Of a stretch of 64,000 nucleotides of DNA, positions 46,617 through 54,859 are shown piece after piece. Source of the DNA: CBDUMN01 sp965368335 (GTDB taxonomy: Bacteria; Pseudomonadota; Alphaproteobacteria; Rhodospirillales; JAPHRK01). Position numbers and translations under genes: made by a program. Position 1 is the stretch's first letter; each line of letters starts with the position of its first letter. Where the stretch lies: positions 1 to 64,000 of the forward strand of contig CBDUMN010000001.1 in the NCBI GenBank assembly GCA_965368335.1, given 5' to 3'. The notes under the pieces are model-generated. The model saw nothing but the letters and a program-made list of their open reading frames with translations. It was not told the DNA's origin and did not search any database.

Positions 46617-47458
46617 ATTACTGTTCCTTTCGTCGGCTTATTTACAATTGTCAGCAGGACAATTTCGGGCGGCATATTGAACCGTATCGGCAGTACACTG
46701 GTTCCAACTCCACCAGTCACCACAAGATCTTTTCCATCTTCATGAACATACCCATATGAATGGCGGAGAGGTGCTTTCGACGGAATATATAAGGCACCAT
46801 AAAAGGGCACTCGTATTTGCCCCCCATGAGTATGACCGGATAGTGTTACCAGAACATCATCAGGTACATTCTGAAAGTTCGCCGGATCATGAGACAAAAG
46901 CAAAACGGGGCTATCGGTAGGGACCTTTTCTAAAGCCTTCTCCACTTCCGGCTGCTGTAAGTGATAATCTGATAACCCTGCAATCCAAATAGAACCGTCC
47001 TCAGTTTGAAAATGCTTTGATTGATTTTCCAACACTGCGGCTCCTACTTTCTCTAATGCGTCGCGGATAGGCTTTCCGCCATCATCTTCATCATGACCAC
47101 CGAGAACCACTGCTACACCGGATTTTGGTGTCAGCTTCGCTAATCTTTCTGCCATGGCTTCAGGAGCAACAGGTTTTCCCAAAAACACATGGGGAATAAA
47201 GTCTCCAAGCAACGCAACGATATCCGCCTCTAAGGCATTGACCCGGGATACAATTTTTTCCAATTTTCTCAAGCTGACATGCGGAGCCCCTACATGTAAG
47301 TCTCCCAACACAGCTACTCGCAGTGGCTTTCTGCTTTCAGGCCATTTTGGCGTTTGTAAAATGATAGACTTGATAACCAGAAGACGTGGCTCGACCAGAA
47401 CACTCCACACTCCGAGTAATAACAATCCAAAGAAAAAAAGCGTGAAGACAGCGACCAT
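46613..47458 (-). CDS. Membrane-anchored metallophosphoesterase (calcineurin-like)
   Basis: 281 residues from the ATG at 47458, four nt after the upstream stop. N-terminal membrane helix (VAVFTLFFFGLLLLGVWSVL), then metal motifs GDLHVG, LLGDF, GGHDED, LLSHDP and SGHTHGGQ. The third motif is normally GNH[DE]; here the metal-ligand Asn is Gly. Related YkuE/YaeI-type enzymes act on membrane-linked phosphoesters. The gene is visibly more AT-rich than all neighbours, so it may have been inserted into the operon by transfer. Confidence 0.85.
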   Translation of the reverse strand: MVAVFTLFFFGLLLLGVWSVLVEPRLLVIKSIILQTPKWPESRKPLRVAVLGDLHVGAPHVSLRKLEKIVSRVNALEADIVALLGDFIPHVFLGKPVAPEAMAERLAKLTPKSGVAVVLGGHDEDDGGKPIRDALEKVGAAVLENQSKHFQTEDGSIWIAGLSDYHLQQPEVEKALEKVPTDSPVLLLSHDPANFQNVPDDVLVTLSGHTHGGQIRVPFYGALYIPSKAPLRHSYGYVHEDGKDLVVTGGVGTSVLPIRFNMPPEIVLLTIVNKPTKGTVI

Positions 47459-47462
47459 CAAA

Positions 47463-48074
47463 TCACCAGCCTCCCTCTTCAATCCACTTTTTCATCATCC
47501 AAATCCGGTCCGATCCCCAGAAGGGCTCCCCGTTTACAAAGAAAAACGGCGATCCGAAGACGCCCCGGCTCACCGCATCTTCCGTGATGGTGCGCAGCAT
47601 GTTTTTGAATTTTTCGTCGTTGATGGCGGCTATCGCCTCGTCGGGGTCGACGCCGCAATCCTTGACCAATTGCCGCAAGACTTCGTGGTCGCCAATATTC
47701 CGGTTTTCAGCGAAGTAGGCCTTAAGCGCATTTTTAGCGAAGGTTGCCGCATGCTCCTGGCTGTGCTCGCTGGCTTCCATCCAATAAAAAACACGGGCCG
47801 CAGCCGTGGTCATGATCGGGAAAGGATCGGGCAACTTGAAGGGAATTTTCATGTAGCGCGCCATGCGCTGCATGTCATGGATACTGTATTCACCCTTCAA
47901 GGGGACCGACGTCAAAGGCTGACCGCCCGTTTCCTTGAATGCCGCGCTCACCAACATCGGCTTCCAAATGACATCGTAATCGAAGCGCTCGCCTAAATCT
48001 TCGACCTTCTGCGCCGCCAGATAGGCGAAAGGCGACGCAAAATCGAAATAAAACTCGATGATGTTGCTGCTCAT
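47463..48074 (-). CDS. 2-hydroxychromene-2-carboxylate isomerase family protein (DsbA fold)
   Basis: 203 residues, complete. IIEFYFDFASPFAYLAAQKVEDL (Ser in place of the DsbA CxxC, typical of kappa-GST/HCCA isomerases), then RGVFGSPFFFVNGEPFWGSDRIWMM at the C-terminal end. The family acts with glutathione on aromatic or unsaturated acids; the substrate here is unknown. It is a paralogue of the frameshifted gene at 38098-38680 and is embedded in the leucine operon. Confidence 0.9.
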   Translation of the reverse strand: MSSNIIEFYFDFASPFAYLAAQKVEDLGERFDYDVIWKPMLVSAAFKETGGQPLTSVPLKGEYSIHDMQRMARYMKIPFKLPDPFPIMTTAAARVFYWMEASEHSQEHAATFAKNALKAYFAENRNIGDHEVLRQLVKDCGVDPDEAIAAINDEKFKNMLRTITEDAVSRGVFGSPFFFVNGEPFWGSDRIWMMKKWIEEGGW

Positions 48075-48097
48075 TTCAAGCTAGCCCCCTATTCGGT

Positions 48098-49234
48098 TTA
48101 GCCGACCAATGCCGCCCGGCTGATAACGAGTTTCTGAACCTCACTGGTCCCTTCGTAAATTTGCGAGACCCGCACGTCGCGGTAGATTTTCTCAACCACG
48201 AAGTCTTCCGTATAACCGTAACCACCGTGAATTTGGATGGCGTCGGAGCAAACCCGTTCGGCCATCTCGGAGGCGAACAGTTTCGCCATGCTGGCTTCCT
48301 TAAGGCAGGGTTCGCCCGCATCACGTAGAGCTGCGGCATGAAGAATCAACTGGCGCGCGGCTTCAATTTGCGTCGCCATATCGGCAATTTTAAAGGCCAC
48401 GGCTTGATGGTTGGCAATCGCCGTACCGAAAGCTTCACGGTCAAGTGCATAGTCACGGGCGGCCTCCATGGCGGCGCTCGCCATACCGACGCACTGAGAC
48501 GCAATGCCGATGCGTCCGCCTTCCAGATTGGAAAGCGCGATCTTGTAGCCCTGCCCTTCCTGACCCAACAGGCATTTGCCCGACAGCCGCATGTCTTCAA
48601 AGACGATCTGCGCCGTGTCCGAAGCCTTCTGCCCCATTTTCTTCTCGATGGAAGAGACCGTATAGCCCGGCGTATCGGTGGGCACGATGAAGGCCGATAT
48701 GCCTTTTTTGCCCGCATCCGGGTCGGTCACGGCGAAGGCGATGACGATATCGCCGATCTTGCCCGAGGTGATGAACTGCTTGGTGCCGTTCAGCACCCAA
48801 CCATCACCGTCCTTTTTCGCTCGCGTCTTAAGGTTCGCGGCATCCGATCCCGTGTGCGGCTCAGTGAGGGCAAAAGCACCCAACTTCTCACCCCGCGCCA
48901 TGGGCTTGAGAAACTCTTCTTTCTGCTCTTCGCTACCGAACTTATTGATCGGCATACAGCCGACCGAATTGTGAACCGACAGAACGGTTGAAAGAGCACC
49001 GTCGCCCGAAGCGATTTCCATCAGAGCCAGGGCATAGGCAATGTGGCCGACGTTAGCCCCATCGTATTCTTCCGGCGTCAGGGCTCCCATCAGACCCAAC
49101 TCGGCCATTTCGGAAATCACCGACCGGGGAATTTCGCAAGCCGCTTCCCAGTCCCGCGCATTGGGAGCGATGCGGTCCTTGGCGAAGTTACGCGCCATGT
49201 CTCGGATAAGCTGCTGTTCTTCAGATAAAATCAT
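48098..49234 (-). CDS. Acyl-CoA dehydrogenase (second, short/branched-chain type)
   Basis: 378 residues from the ATG at 49234, whose upstream GGTGAGACG overlaps the SDR stop. Typical ACAD features: FALTEPHTGSDAANLKT, NGTKQFITSG, QIHGGYGYTEDF and the QIYEGTSEVQ loop whose Glu is the catalytic base of butyryl-CoA-type enzymes. LiuA is encoded separately, so this one probably serves another branched or short acyl-CoA such as isobutyryl- or 2-methylbutyryl-CoA; that is inferred. Confidence 0.92.
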   Translation of the reverse strand: MILSEEQQLIRDMARNFAKDRIAPNARDWEAACEIPRSVISEMAELGLMGALTPEEYDGANVGHIAYALALMEIASGDGALSTVLSVHNSVGCMPINKFGSEEQKEEFLKPMARGEKLGAFALTEPHTGSDAANLKTRAKKDGDGWVLNGTKQFITSGKIGDIVIAFAVTDPDAGKKGISAFIVPTDTPGYTVSSIEKKMGQKASDTAQIVFEDMRLSGKCLLGQEGQGYKIALSNLEGGRIGIASQCVGMASAAMEAARDYALDREAFGTAIANHQAVAFKIADMATQIEAARQLILHAAALRDAGEPCLKEASMAKLFASEMAERVCSDAIQIHGGYGYTEDFVVEKIYRDVRVSQIYEGTSEVQKLVISRAALVG

Positions 49235-49238
49235 CGTC

Positions 49239-49922
49239 TCACCAAGGAATTTCGTTGCCGTCGTAGTTGAAGAATTTGCCGGCCTTGGAAAGATCAAGAC
49301 CGTCGATAACGCCTTTCATGCCCCGCACGCTCTCTTCGGCGCTAATCAAGGCATTGGGGCCACCCATATCGGTCTGGACCCAACCGGGATGAAGAACGGC
49401 GCAAGTCACCCCCATGGGCCTTAAATCGTTGGACACGGATTTCATCACCGCATTCACCGCACTTTTCGAAGAGCGATAGACGTAGGAACCGCCCGAACCG
49501 TTATCGGCGATGGACCCCATCTTGGAACTGACCGTAACAATCCGCTTCAAGTCGCTTTTCGCCACATGCTCAACGAAGCTTTCAGCCATTTTGAGTGGGG
49601 CCATGGTGTCGATATGCAGCACCTTCATCCACTCTTCGTAATCCACCGAACCGAACAACGAGCTTTTCGAGCCGTAGATGCCCGCATTGTTGAGCAGGAC
49701 ATCTATGGCCTGACCGTTTAAGTCCGCCGCCAGCTTCTCAATTGCCGGAAAGTTCGCCACGTCGAGAATGTAGGTTTCTACCTGCCCCACCACATCACGC
49801 AGCGACGCCGCCCCATCAAGGGTGCGGCAGCAAGCCAGCACCCGCCAGCCGTCCGCCGCATACTGACGGACGAACTCCAGGCCCAGGCCTCTGTTTGCGC
49901 CGGTGACGAGAAGTGTTGGCAT
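49239..49922 (-). CDS. Short-chain dehydrogenase/reductase
   Basis: 227 residues. Cofactor loop TGANRGLGLEFVRQYA, NNAGIYG, and catalytic YRSSKSAVN (YxxxK) preceded by the Ser in TVSSKMGS. It resembles the C-factor-like group of SDRs. Substrate unknown. It lies between the thiolase and the second acyl-CoA dehydrogenase with gaps of 19 and 4 bp. Confidence 0.92.
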   Translation of the reverse strand: MPTLLVTGANRGLGLEFVRQYAADGWRVLACCRTLDGAASLRDVVGQVETYILDVANFPAIEKLAADLNGQAIDVLLNNAGIYGSKSSLFGSVDYEEWMKVLHIDTMAPLKMAESFVEHVAKSDLKRIVTVSSKMGSIADNGSGGSYVYRSSKSAVNAVMKSVSNDLRPMGVTCAVLHPGWVQTDMGGPNALISAEESVRGMKGVIDGLDLSKAGKFFNYDGNEIPW

Positions 49923-49941
49923 GGCTAGCCTGAACCCCGCT

Positions 49942-51132
49942 TTAGTTCATCAGTTCCACAGCAACCGCCGTGGCTTCGCCGCCACCAATGCAGAGACTGG
50001 CGACCCCTTTGGTGCCGCCTTTGCTTTTCAAGGCATTGAGCAAGGTGACGATAATCCGCGCACCCGATGCGCCAATGGGATGGCCGAGCGCACAAGCACC
50101 GCCGAACACATTGACCTTATCGTGCGGAATGTCGAGGTCGCGCATGGCGCACATGGTCACAACGGCAAAGGCTTCGTTGATCTCGTAGAGATCGACCTCA
50201 TCCTTGGACCAACCGGTCTTGGCCAGCACCTTCTCAATGGAACCGATGGGCGCCGTGGTGAACCACTGAGGTTCGCGGGCGTCGGTGGCGTGACCGTGAA
50301 TTTTGGCGATTGGGGTCAGGCCGCGTTTTTCCGCTTCGCTCAAACGCATCAAAACCAACGCCGCCCCGCCGTCCGAGATAGAGCTGGAGTTGGCCGCCGT
50401 AACCGTTCCGTCTTTGGCGAAAGCCGGTTTGAGGGTCGGGATTTTGTCAAGATTGGCCTTCATCGGCTGCTCGTCCTGCTCAACCACCGTTTCGCCTTTG
50501 CGGGTCTTGACGGTCACCGGAACAATTTCCTTAGCCGACTCGCCCGAGGTAATGGCTTCCTGGGCGCGCTTCAAAGAGCTGATAGCGAAGTTGTCCTGCT
50601 CTTCTCGGGTAAACTGATAGTGCTGCGCCGTATCTTCGGCGAAGGTCCCCATCAGGCGACCCTTGTCATAGGCATCTTCCAGGCCATCGAGGAACATGTG
50701 GTCCATCACCTTGCCATGCCCCATGCGAAAACCGGCGCGGGCCTTCTCCATCAGGTACGGAGCATTGGTCATGCTCTCCATGCCGCCCGCAATCATGATG
50801 TCGTTGGAACCAGCCAGGATGGCGTCGTGGGCGAACATGGTCGCCTTCATGCCCGAACCGCACATCTTGTTGACCGTCGTACAGCCCTTGTTCCAGGGAA
50901 TACCGGCATTAGCCGAGGCCTGACGCGCTGGGGCCTGCCCGACACCAGCCGGGAGCACAATCCCCATAACCACTTCGTCCACGTCTTCACCTTTGACGCC
51001 CGCACGGCTCAGAGCTTCCTTGATTGCCGCTCCGCCCAGTTCGGGCGAGGTCAGAGAGGCGAAATCGCCCTGAAACCCACCCATGGGGGTCCGGGCCGCG
51101 CCGACGATAACGATGGGATCACTATTACTCAT
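49942..51132 (-). CDS. Acetyl-CoA C-acetyltransferase (thiolase)
   Basis: 396 residues. Nucleophilic cysteine in NKMCGSGMKA (near residue 90), GGMESMTNAPY, NEAFAVVTMCA, GGACALGHPIGASGAR and CIGGGEATAVAVE. Interconverts acetoacetyl-CoA and two acetyl-CoA, or cleaves a related 2-methyl-3-ketoacyl-CoA. In the leucine operon it would use acetoacetyl-CoA formed from acetoacetate, but no CoA-transferase or acetoacetyl-CoA synthetase gene is adjacent. Confidence 0.95.
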   Translation of the reverse strand: MSNSDPIVIVGAARTPMGGFQGDFASLTSPELGGAAIKEALSRAGVKGEDVDEVVMGIVLPAGVGQAPARQASANAGIPWNKGCTTVNKMCGSGMKATMFAHDAILAGSNDIMIAGGMESMTNAPYLMEKARAGFRMGHGKVMDHMFLDGLEDAYDKGRLMGTFAEDTAQHYQFTREEQDNFAISSLKRAQEAITSGESAKEIVPVTVKTRKGETVVEQDEQPMKANLDKIPTLKPAFAKDGTVTAANSSSISDGGAALVLMRLSEAEKRGLTPIAKIHGHATDAREPQWFTTAPIGSIEKVLAKTGWSKDEVDLYEINEAFAVVTMCAMRDLDIPHDKVNVFGGACALGHPIGASGARIIVTLLNALKSKGGTKGVASLCIGGGEATAVAVELMN

Positions 51133-51150
51133 GCTACCAACTCCGTTTTC

Positions 51151-51609
51151 CTAAAACCGGCTACCGTCTTTACGAACAAAGACCCGGCCATTGTTCCAAA
51201 TTGTCTTCATATCGATATCGGGGTAGTCCACCTCATCCCCTTCGATCCGGCCACCCACTTCGAGATAGACAGCCTCTTTTTCGCTTTTATTGACCAATCT
51301 GTGCCCGTTCGCATCGCCCGCCTTGAACCCGGCGGTCATGCCTGGACCCAAGACCCGCTCCCCCTCATCCGTCTCCAGCACCACCTCGCCCTCAAGGACA
51401 TAGATGAGCTCATCCTCCTTGGTGTGCCAGTGGCGCATGGAGGACGGACAATCGGGAGGCAACCGAACCAAATTGACGCCGAAGCCATCAAGACCGAAGG
51501 CATCGCCCAGAGCCCGTTTTTCCCGGCCCGCCACTTGACTGGCGTACGGCTCTGGATAGGTCGAGCCGGTTCTGGGCGTGATGCTTTTCGCGTCGATAGC
51601 TTTGGTCAT
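51151..51609 (-). CDS. Cupin domain protein
   Basis: 152 residues. Double-stranded beta-helix motifs: SSMRHWHTKEDELIYVLEGEVVLETDEGE (HxHxxxxE metal site) and GMTAGFKAGDANGHRLVNKSEKEAVYLEVGGR. Small cytoplasmic cupin of unknown ligand. Follows liuA by eight bp. Confidence 0.88.
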   Translation of the reverse strand: MTKAIDAKSITPRTGSTYPEPYASQVAGREKRALGDAFGLDGFGVNLVRLPPDCPSSMRHWHTKEDELIYVLEGEVVLETDEGERVLGPGMTAGFKAGDANGHRLVNKSEKEAVYLEVGGRIEGDEVDYPDIDMKTIWNNGRVFVRKDGSRF

Positions 51610-51617
51610 TTGACCTC

Positions 51618-52790
51618 CTATTTCGTCTCCTCGAAGAATTCGCGACCGATCAGCATACGGCGGATTTCGCTAGTGCCCGCACCAATCTCGTAGAGCTTGG
51701 CGTCGCGCAGCAGGCGTCCCGTCGGGTATTCGTTGATGTAACCGTTGCCACCCAGTGTTTGGATCGCTTCAAGGGCCATCCAGGTTGCTTTTTCAGCACT
51801 ATAGAGGATTGCGCCCGCTGCGTCTTTACGGGTGGTCTCGCCCCGATCACAGGCTGCGCCCACGGCATAGACATAAGCCCGGCAGGCATTCATGGTCGAA
51901 TACATATCGGCGATCTTGCCCTGCATCAGTTGGAAGGTGCCGATCGGTTTGCCAAATTGTTCGCGTTCGTGAACGTAGGGAATCACCACGTCCATGCAAG
52001 CCCGCATGATGCCGAGCGGACCGCCGGAGAGAACGGCGCGTTCGTAATCGAGGCCGCTCATCAGAATATTGACGCCACGGCCCACTTCGCCCATGACGTT
52101 CTCGACGGGCACTTCGCAATCTTCAAACACCAACTCGCAAGTGTTGGAACCACGCATACCCAGCTTGTCAAGCTTCTGAGCGGTCGAGAAGCCCTTCATA
52201 CCCTTTTCAATCAGGAAAGCAGTCATGCCGCGCGGTCCGGCGTCCATATCGGTCTTGGCATAAACCACCAAAACGTCGGCGTCCGGCCCGTTGGTGATCC
52301 ACATCTTGTTGCCGTTCAGCACATAGCGGTCGCCTTTGAGGTCGGCCCGCAGGCGCATAGAAACAACGTCGGACCCCGCCCCCGGCTCGCTCATCGCCAG
52401 AGCGCCGACATACTCGCCGCTGCACAGCTTGGGCAGGTATTTACGCTTTTGCGCTTCGTTGCCGTTGCGGCGAATTTGGTTGACGCAAAGGTTGGAGTGC
52501 GCCCCGTAGGACAGCCCAATGGACGCAGAAGCACGGCTGATTTCCTCGACCGCGACAATATGCTCCAAATACCCCATGGCGGACCCGCCATATTCTTCCT
52601 CGACCGTGATGCCGAGCAAACCGAGGTCGCCCATCTTGCGCCACATATCCATGGGGAACTCGTTTTTCTGATCGACCTCTGCGGCAATGGGATCGAGCTC
52701 ATTAGCCGCGAAACTCGATACCGTATCGCGAATCATGTCGGCGGTTTCGCCAAGATTGAAGTTCAGGCTGGGATATTCAATGAAAGCCAT
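51618..52790 (-). CDS. liuA: Isovaleryl-CoA dehydrogenase
   Basis: 390 residues. LNFNLGETADMIRDTVSSFAANELDPIAAEVDQKNEFPMDMWRKMGDLGLLGITVEEEYGGSAMGYLEH is characteristic of IVD; also AMSEPGAGSDVVSMRL, NGNKMWITNGPDADVLVVYAKT, LDYERAVLSGG (IVD-type catalytic Glu) and QTLGGNGYINEYPTGRLLRDAKLYEIGAGTSEIRR. First step of leucine-specific catabolism, with ETF as electron acceptor. First gene of the 13-gene row, behind the LiuR operator at 52933-52948. Confidence 0.96.
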   Translation of the reverse strand: MAFIEYPSLNFNLGETADMIRDTVSSFAANELDPIAAEVDQKNEFPMDMWRKMGDLGLLGITVEEEYGGSAMGYLEHIVAVEEISRASASIGLSYGAHSNLCVNQIRRNGNEAQKRKYLPKLCSGEYVGALAMSEPGAGSDVVSMRLRADLKGDRYVLNGNKMWITNGPDADVLVVYAKTDMDAGPRGMTAFLIEKGMKGFSTAQKLDKLGMRGSNTCELVFEDCEVPVENVMGEVGRGVNILMSGLDYERAVLSGGPLGIMRACMDVVIPYVHEREQFGKPIGTFQLMQGKIADMYSTMNACRAYVYAVGAACDRGETTRKDAAGAILYSAEKATWMALEAIQTLGGNGYINEYPTGRLLRDAKLYEIGAGTSEIRRMLIGREFFEETK

Positions 52791-52922
52791 GATGGTCTGT
52801 CCCTTTTTCGTCTCTTAGGAACCAGAGAACGAGAGAAACCACTGCCTTCCGCCTCTCAGGAAGACGCCCCGCTTTCCCTGGTCAGTTACCGGCGCATTCT
52901 CTTTTCCCCGGCTGTTGCCCGG

Positions 52923-52951
52923 ATCATACTTAACGTTTACGTAAACGTCAA
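52923..52951 (-). promoter_or_regulatory. liuA operon promoter with LiuR operator in the spacer
   Basis: On the minus strand TTGACG (52951-52946), a 17-bp spacer and TATGAT (52928-52923). The spacer and -35 contain the perfect 16-bp palindrome ACGTTTACGTAAACGT (52933-52948). It matches the operators at 54008-54023 and 60354-60369. Binding by the MerR-type LiuR encoded at 59951-60337 is inferred. Expected leader about 125 nt. Confidence 0.85.
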
Positions 52952-53072
52952 CTTCTCAAACCGTATGATTTTGTAAAGATCGCCGAGTTTTGAATAAGAC
53001 ATCCAGGCCCGATCAAACTTGGGGCTTAGCCCACCCTCAAACAACGAGAACTTTACGGTGCTGGAGCCTTTC

Positions 53073-53528
53073 TCAGCCGCTGACTGTCGGGTTTCCGGTA
53101 ACGCACATCAGGGTGAGTTGCATGGTCGCCACATGCTTCTCCTTCCCGTCCTGGAGCATATAGGCGTCCGACTGGGCGACCGTGATGGTTTTGCCCGCCC
53201 GAATAACCTGCCCTCGCGCAATCAGTTTCTCGCCCGCTGCCGGAGCCATGAGATTAACCTTGAACTCAATGGTCAACACGCCATCGCCCTCAGGCATCAA
53301 GCTGAAACCAGCATAGCCACCCGCCGAATCGGCAACCGCCGAAACAACCCCAGCATGAATAAAGCCATGCTGCTGGCACAATTCTTCGGCATAGGGCATT
53401 TCGATTTCACAGAAGCCGGGCTCGACCTTCACCAGCTTTGCGCCTAAATGGGTCATCGCGCCCTGCTTGGCGAAGCTCGTCTTGACGGCATTTTCAAAAT
53501 CTGGGTTTTTCGGGTTGAAAACGGTCAT
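53073..53528 (-). CDS. PaaI-type hotdog thioesterase
   Basis: 151 residues. Hotdog core: MPYAEELCQQHGFIHAGVVSAVADSAGGYAGFSLMP (HG...Asp active-site region of the PaaI group), then TIEFKVNLMAPAAGEKLIARGQVI and KTITVAQSDAYML. Hydrolyses acyl-CoA thioesters in the cytoplasm. Overlaps the preceding thioesterase gene by 4 nt, and both lie behind a LiuR-like operator. Confidence 0.9.
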   Translation of the reverse strand: MTVFNPKNPDFENAVKTSFAKQGAMTHLGAKLVKVEPGFCEIEMPYAEELCQQHGFIHAGVVSAVADSAGGYAGFSLMPEGDGVLTIEFKVNLMAPAAGEKLIARGQVIRAGKTITVAQSDAYMLQDGKEKHVATMQLTLMCVTGNPTVSG

Positions 53529-53959
53529 AGGGACGCATGCTCCTCAGCCATAGCCTCAATACGGGCCTGAACATCCGGTGGAAAATGGCAGGACTTACGC
53601 GCCACCGTATCCATATGAACGCCCGTTACTTCAGCTACGGCGGCAATTTCGCCCCTCTCGCCTTTGATCATTTCATGGGTGAATTTGATCACTTTGTCCT
53701 TAAGAACCTCCCGCACCCGCGTCCGAACGCTCACCACATCTCCGGCGAGAAGCTCAGCTTTATAAGTGGTATTGATTTCAACGGCCGCCATACCCCGGCC
53801 GTTTTCTTTTAAGAAAGCGGGCGTTAGCCCCAAGTCGGCAAAGAGGTTCCAAGTCGCTTCGTCCATCTTGCCCGTGTACCACATGACGTTCATATGTCCC
53901 ATATGATCGCAATGCCACGGATAGACAGCGCCTTTATAGGTAATCGGTAACTCGGCCAC
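53525..53959 (-). CDS. Acyl-CoA thioesterase (YbgC/4HBT type)
   Basis: 144 residues, GTG start with GGGAGG five nt upstream. Features: YKGAVYPWHCDHMGHMNVMWYTGKMDEATW (catalytic Asp in the CDHMGHMN segment) and AAVEINTTYKAELLAGDVVSVRTRVREV. Likely releases free acids from short or branched acyl-CoAs and frees CoA, which fits its LiuR-type promoter. Confidence 0.9.
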   Translation of the reverse strand: MAELPITYKGAVYPWHCDHMGHMNVMWYTGKMDEATWNLFADLGLTPAFLKENGRGMAAVEINTTYKAELLAGDVVSVRTRVREVLKDKVIKFTHEMIKGERGEIAAVAEVTGVHMDTVARKSCHFPPDVQARIEAMAEEHASL

Positions 53960-53997
53960 ATTCGCCTCCCATTTATCTTTTTCGCTTTTCAGGCTGA

Positions 53998-54026
53998 AAA
54001 TTACCTTACGTTTACGTAAACGTCAA
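53998..54026 (-). promoter_or_regulatory. Thioesterase-pair promoter with LiuR operator in the spacer
   Basis: Same design as at liuA: TTGACG (54026-54021), 17-bp spacer, TAATTT (54003-53998), with the perfect palindrome ACGTTTACGTAAACGT at 54008-54023. The methyltransferase gene starts 70 bp away on the other strand and might also feel this site. Confidence 0.82.
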
Positions 54027-54094
54027 TTCATTGAAAGCCTCCATTGCTTTCTTTGCGCTCTCAATCCATCCTGCATTTTTTAAAGGAGCCCAAA

Positions 54095-54859
54095 ATGGCC
54101 CCTAACGATCACGAAGAAACAATACCGGCAGCCTTGTTCGAGTTTTTCGAAGCCATGCCGCGTCAGGGGCCCGGTTCCGCCAGAACAACAGCGGCGCTAT
54201 ATGATCGCATCATGGCCTTATTGCCCGCAAAGCCAAAGGCCGCCGACATGGGCTGCGGCAATGGCGCCGCCGGTTTGGTTTTGCTGGAAAAAGGCGCCAA
54301 GGTAATAGGCGTCGATGTCCACCCTCCCTTCCTCGAAAGCTTCCAAGCAACGGCTCGCAAGAAAGGATTTGCCGAAAACCTTGAAACACTTACCGTCGGC
54401 ATGACCGAAACCGGATTACCGGATGCCAGCCTCGACCTAATCTGGTCGGAAGGCGCGGTTTATATCGTTGGTTTCGACACTGCTTTAGCAGAGTTCAGGC
54501 GGCTGTTGAAGCCGGGGGGAATCGCCGTAATCTCCGAATGCACCTGGCTCAAAGAGGGCGCGCCGAAAGACCCCGCCGATTTCTGGGCGGAAAACTATCC
54601 AGGAATGCGTAGCGAAGCCGAAAACAGAGAGGCAATCGAGGCCTCCGGCTGGGAATGCCTTCATACGGAAACTCTCCCCTCAAACATCTGGGAAGAAAAT
54701 TTCTACGGCCCTATGGAGAAGATGAACAAGACCATCGACCGAGCGGCCACCCCGGACCTAGCCGCTGTCGCCGATGAACAAACGGCGGAGATCAACCTTT
54801 TCCGGCGCTACAACGACTTCTATGGCTACGTTTTTTACGTTGTTCGAAAAATAGTTTAA
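54095..54859 (+). CDS. SAM-dependent methyltransferase (class I)
   Basis: 254 residues from the ATG at 54095 (AAAGGAG upstream). Motif I is AADMGCGNGAAGLVLLEKGAKVIGVDVHPPFL; later PDASLDLIWSEGAVYIVGF and RRLLKPGGIAVISECTWL. Similar to small-molecule methyltransferases of the UbiE/SmtA-like type. Substrate unknown. Its stop overlaps the convergent RND pump stop by 3-4 nt. Confidence 0.9.
   Translation: MAPNDHEETIPAALFEFFEAMPRQGPGSARTTAALYDRIMALLPAKPKAADMGCGNGAAGLVLLEKGAKVIGVDVHPPFLESFQATARKKGFAENLETLTVGMTETGLPDASLDLIWSEGAVYIVGFDTALAEFRRLLKPGGIAVISECTWLKEGAPKDPADFWAENYPGMRSEAENREAIEASGWECLHTETLPSNIWEENFYGPMEKMNKTIDRAATPDLAAVADEQTAEINLFRRYNDFYGYVFYVVRKIV

Noticed and set aside
49903..51693. 596-codon rightward open frame over the thiolase and cupin genes
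   Set aside because: Antisense to well-supported genes; no recognisable motif and no ribosome-binding site.
51759..52976. 405-codon rightward open frame over liuA
   Set aside because: Antisense to liuA and crosses the liuA promoter/operator.
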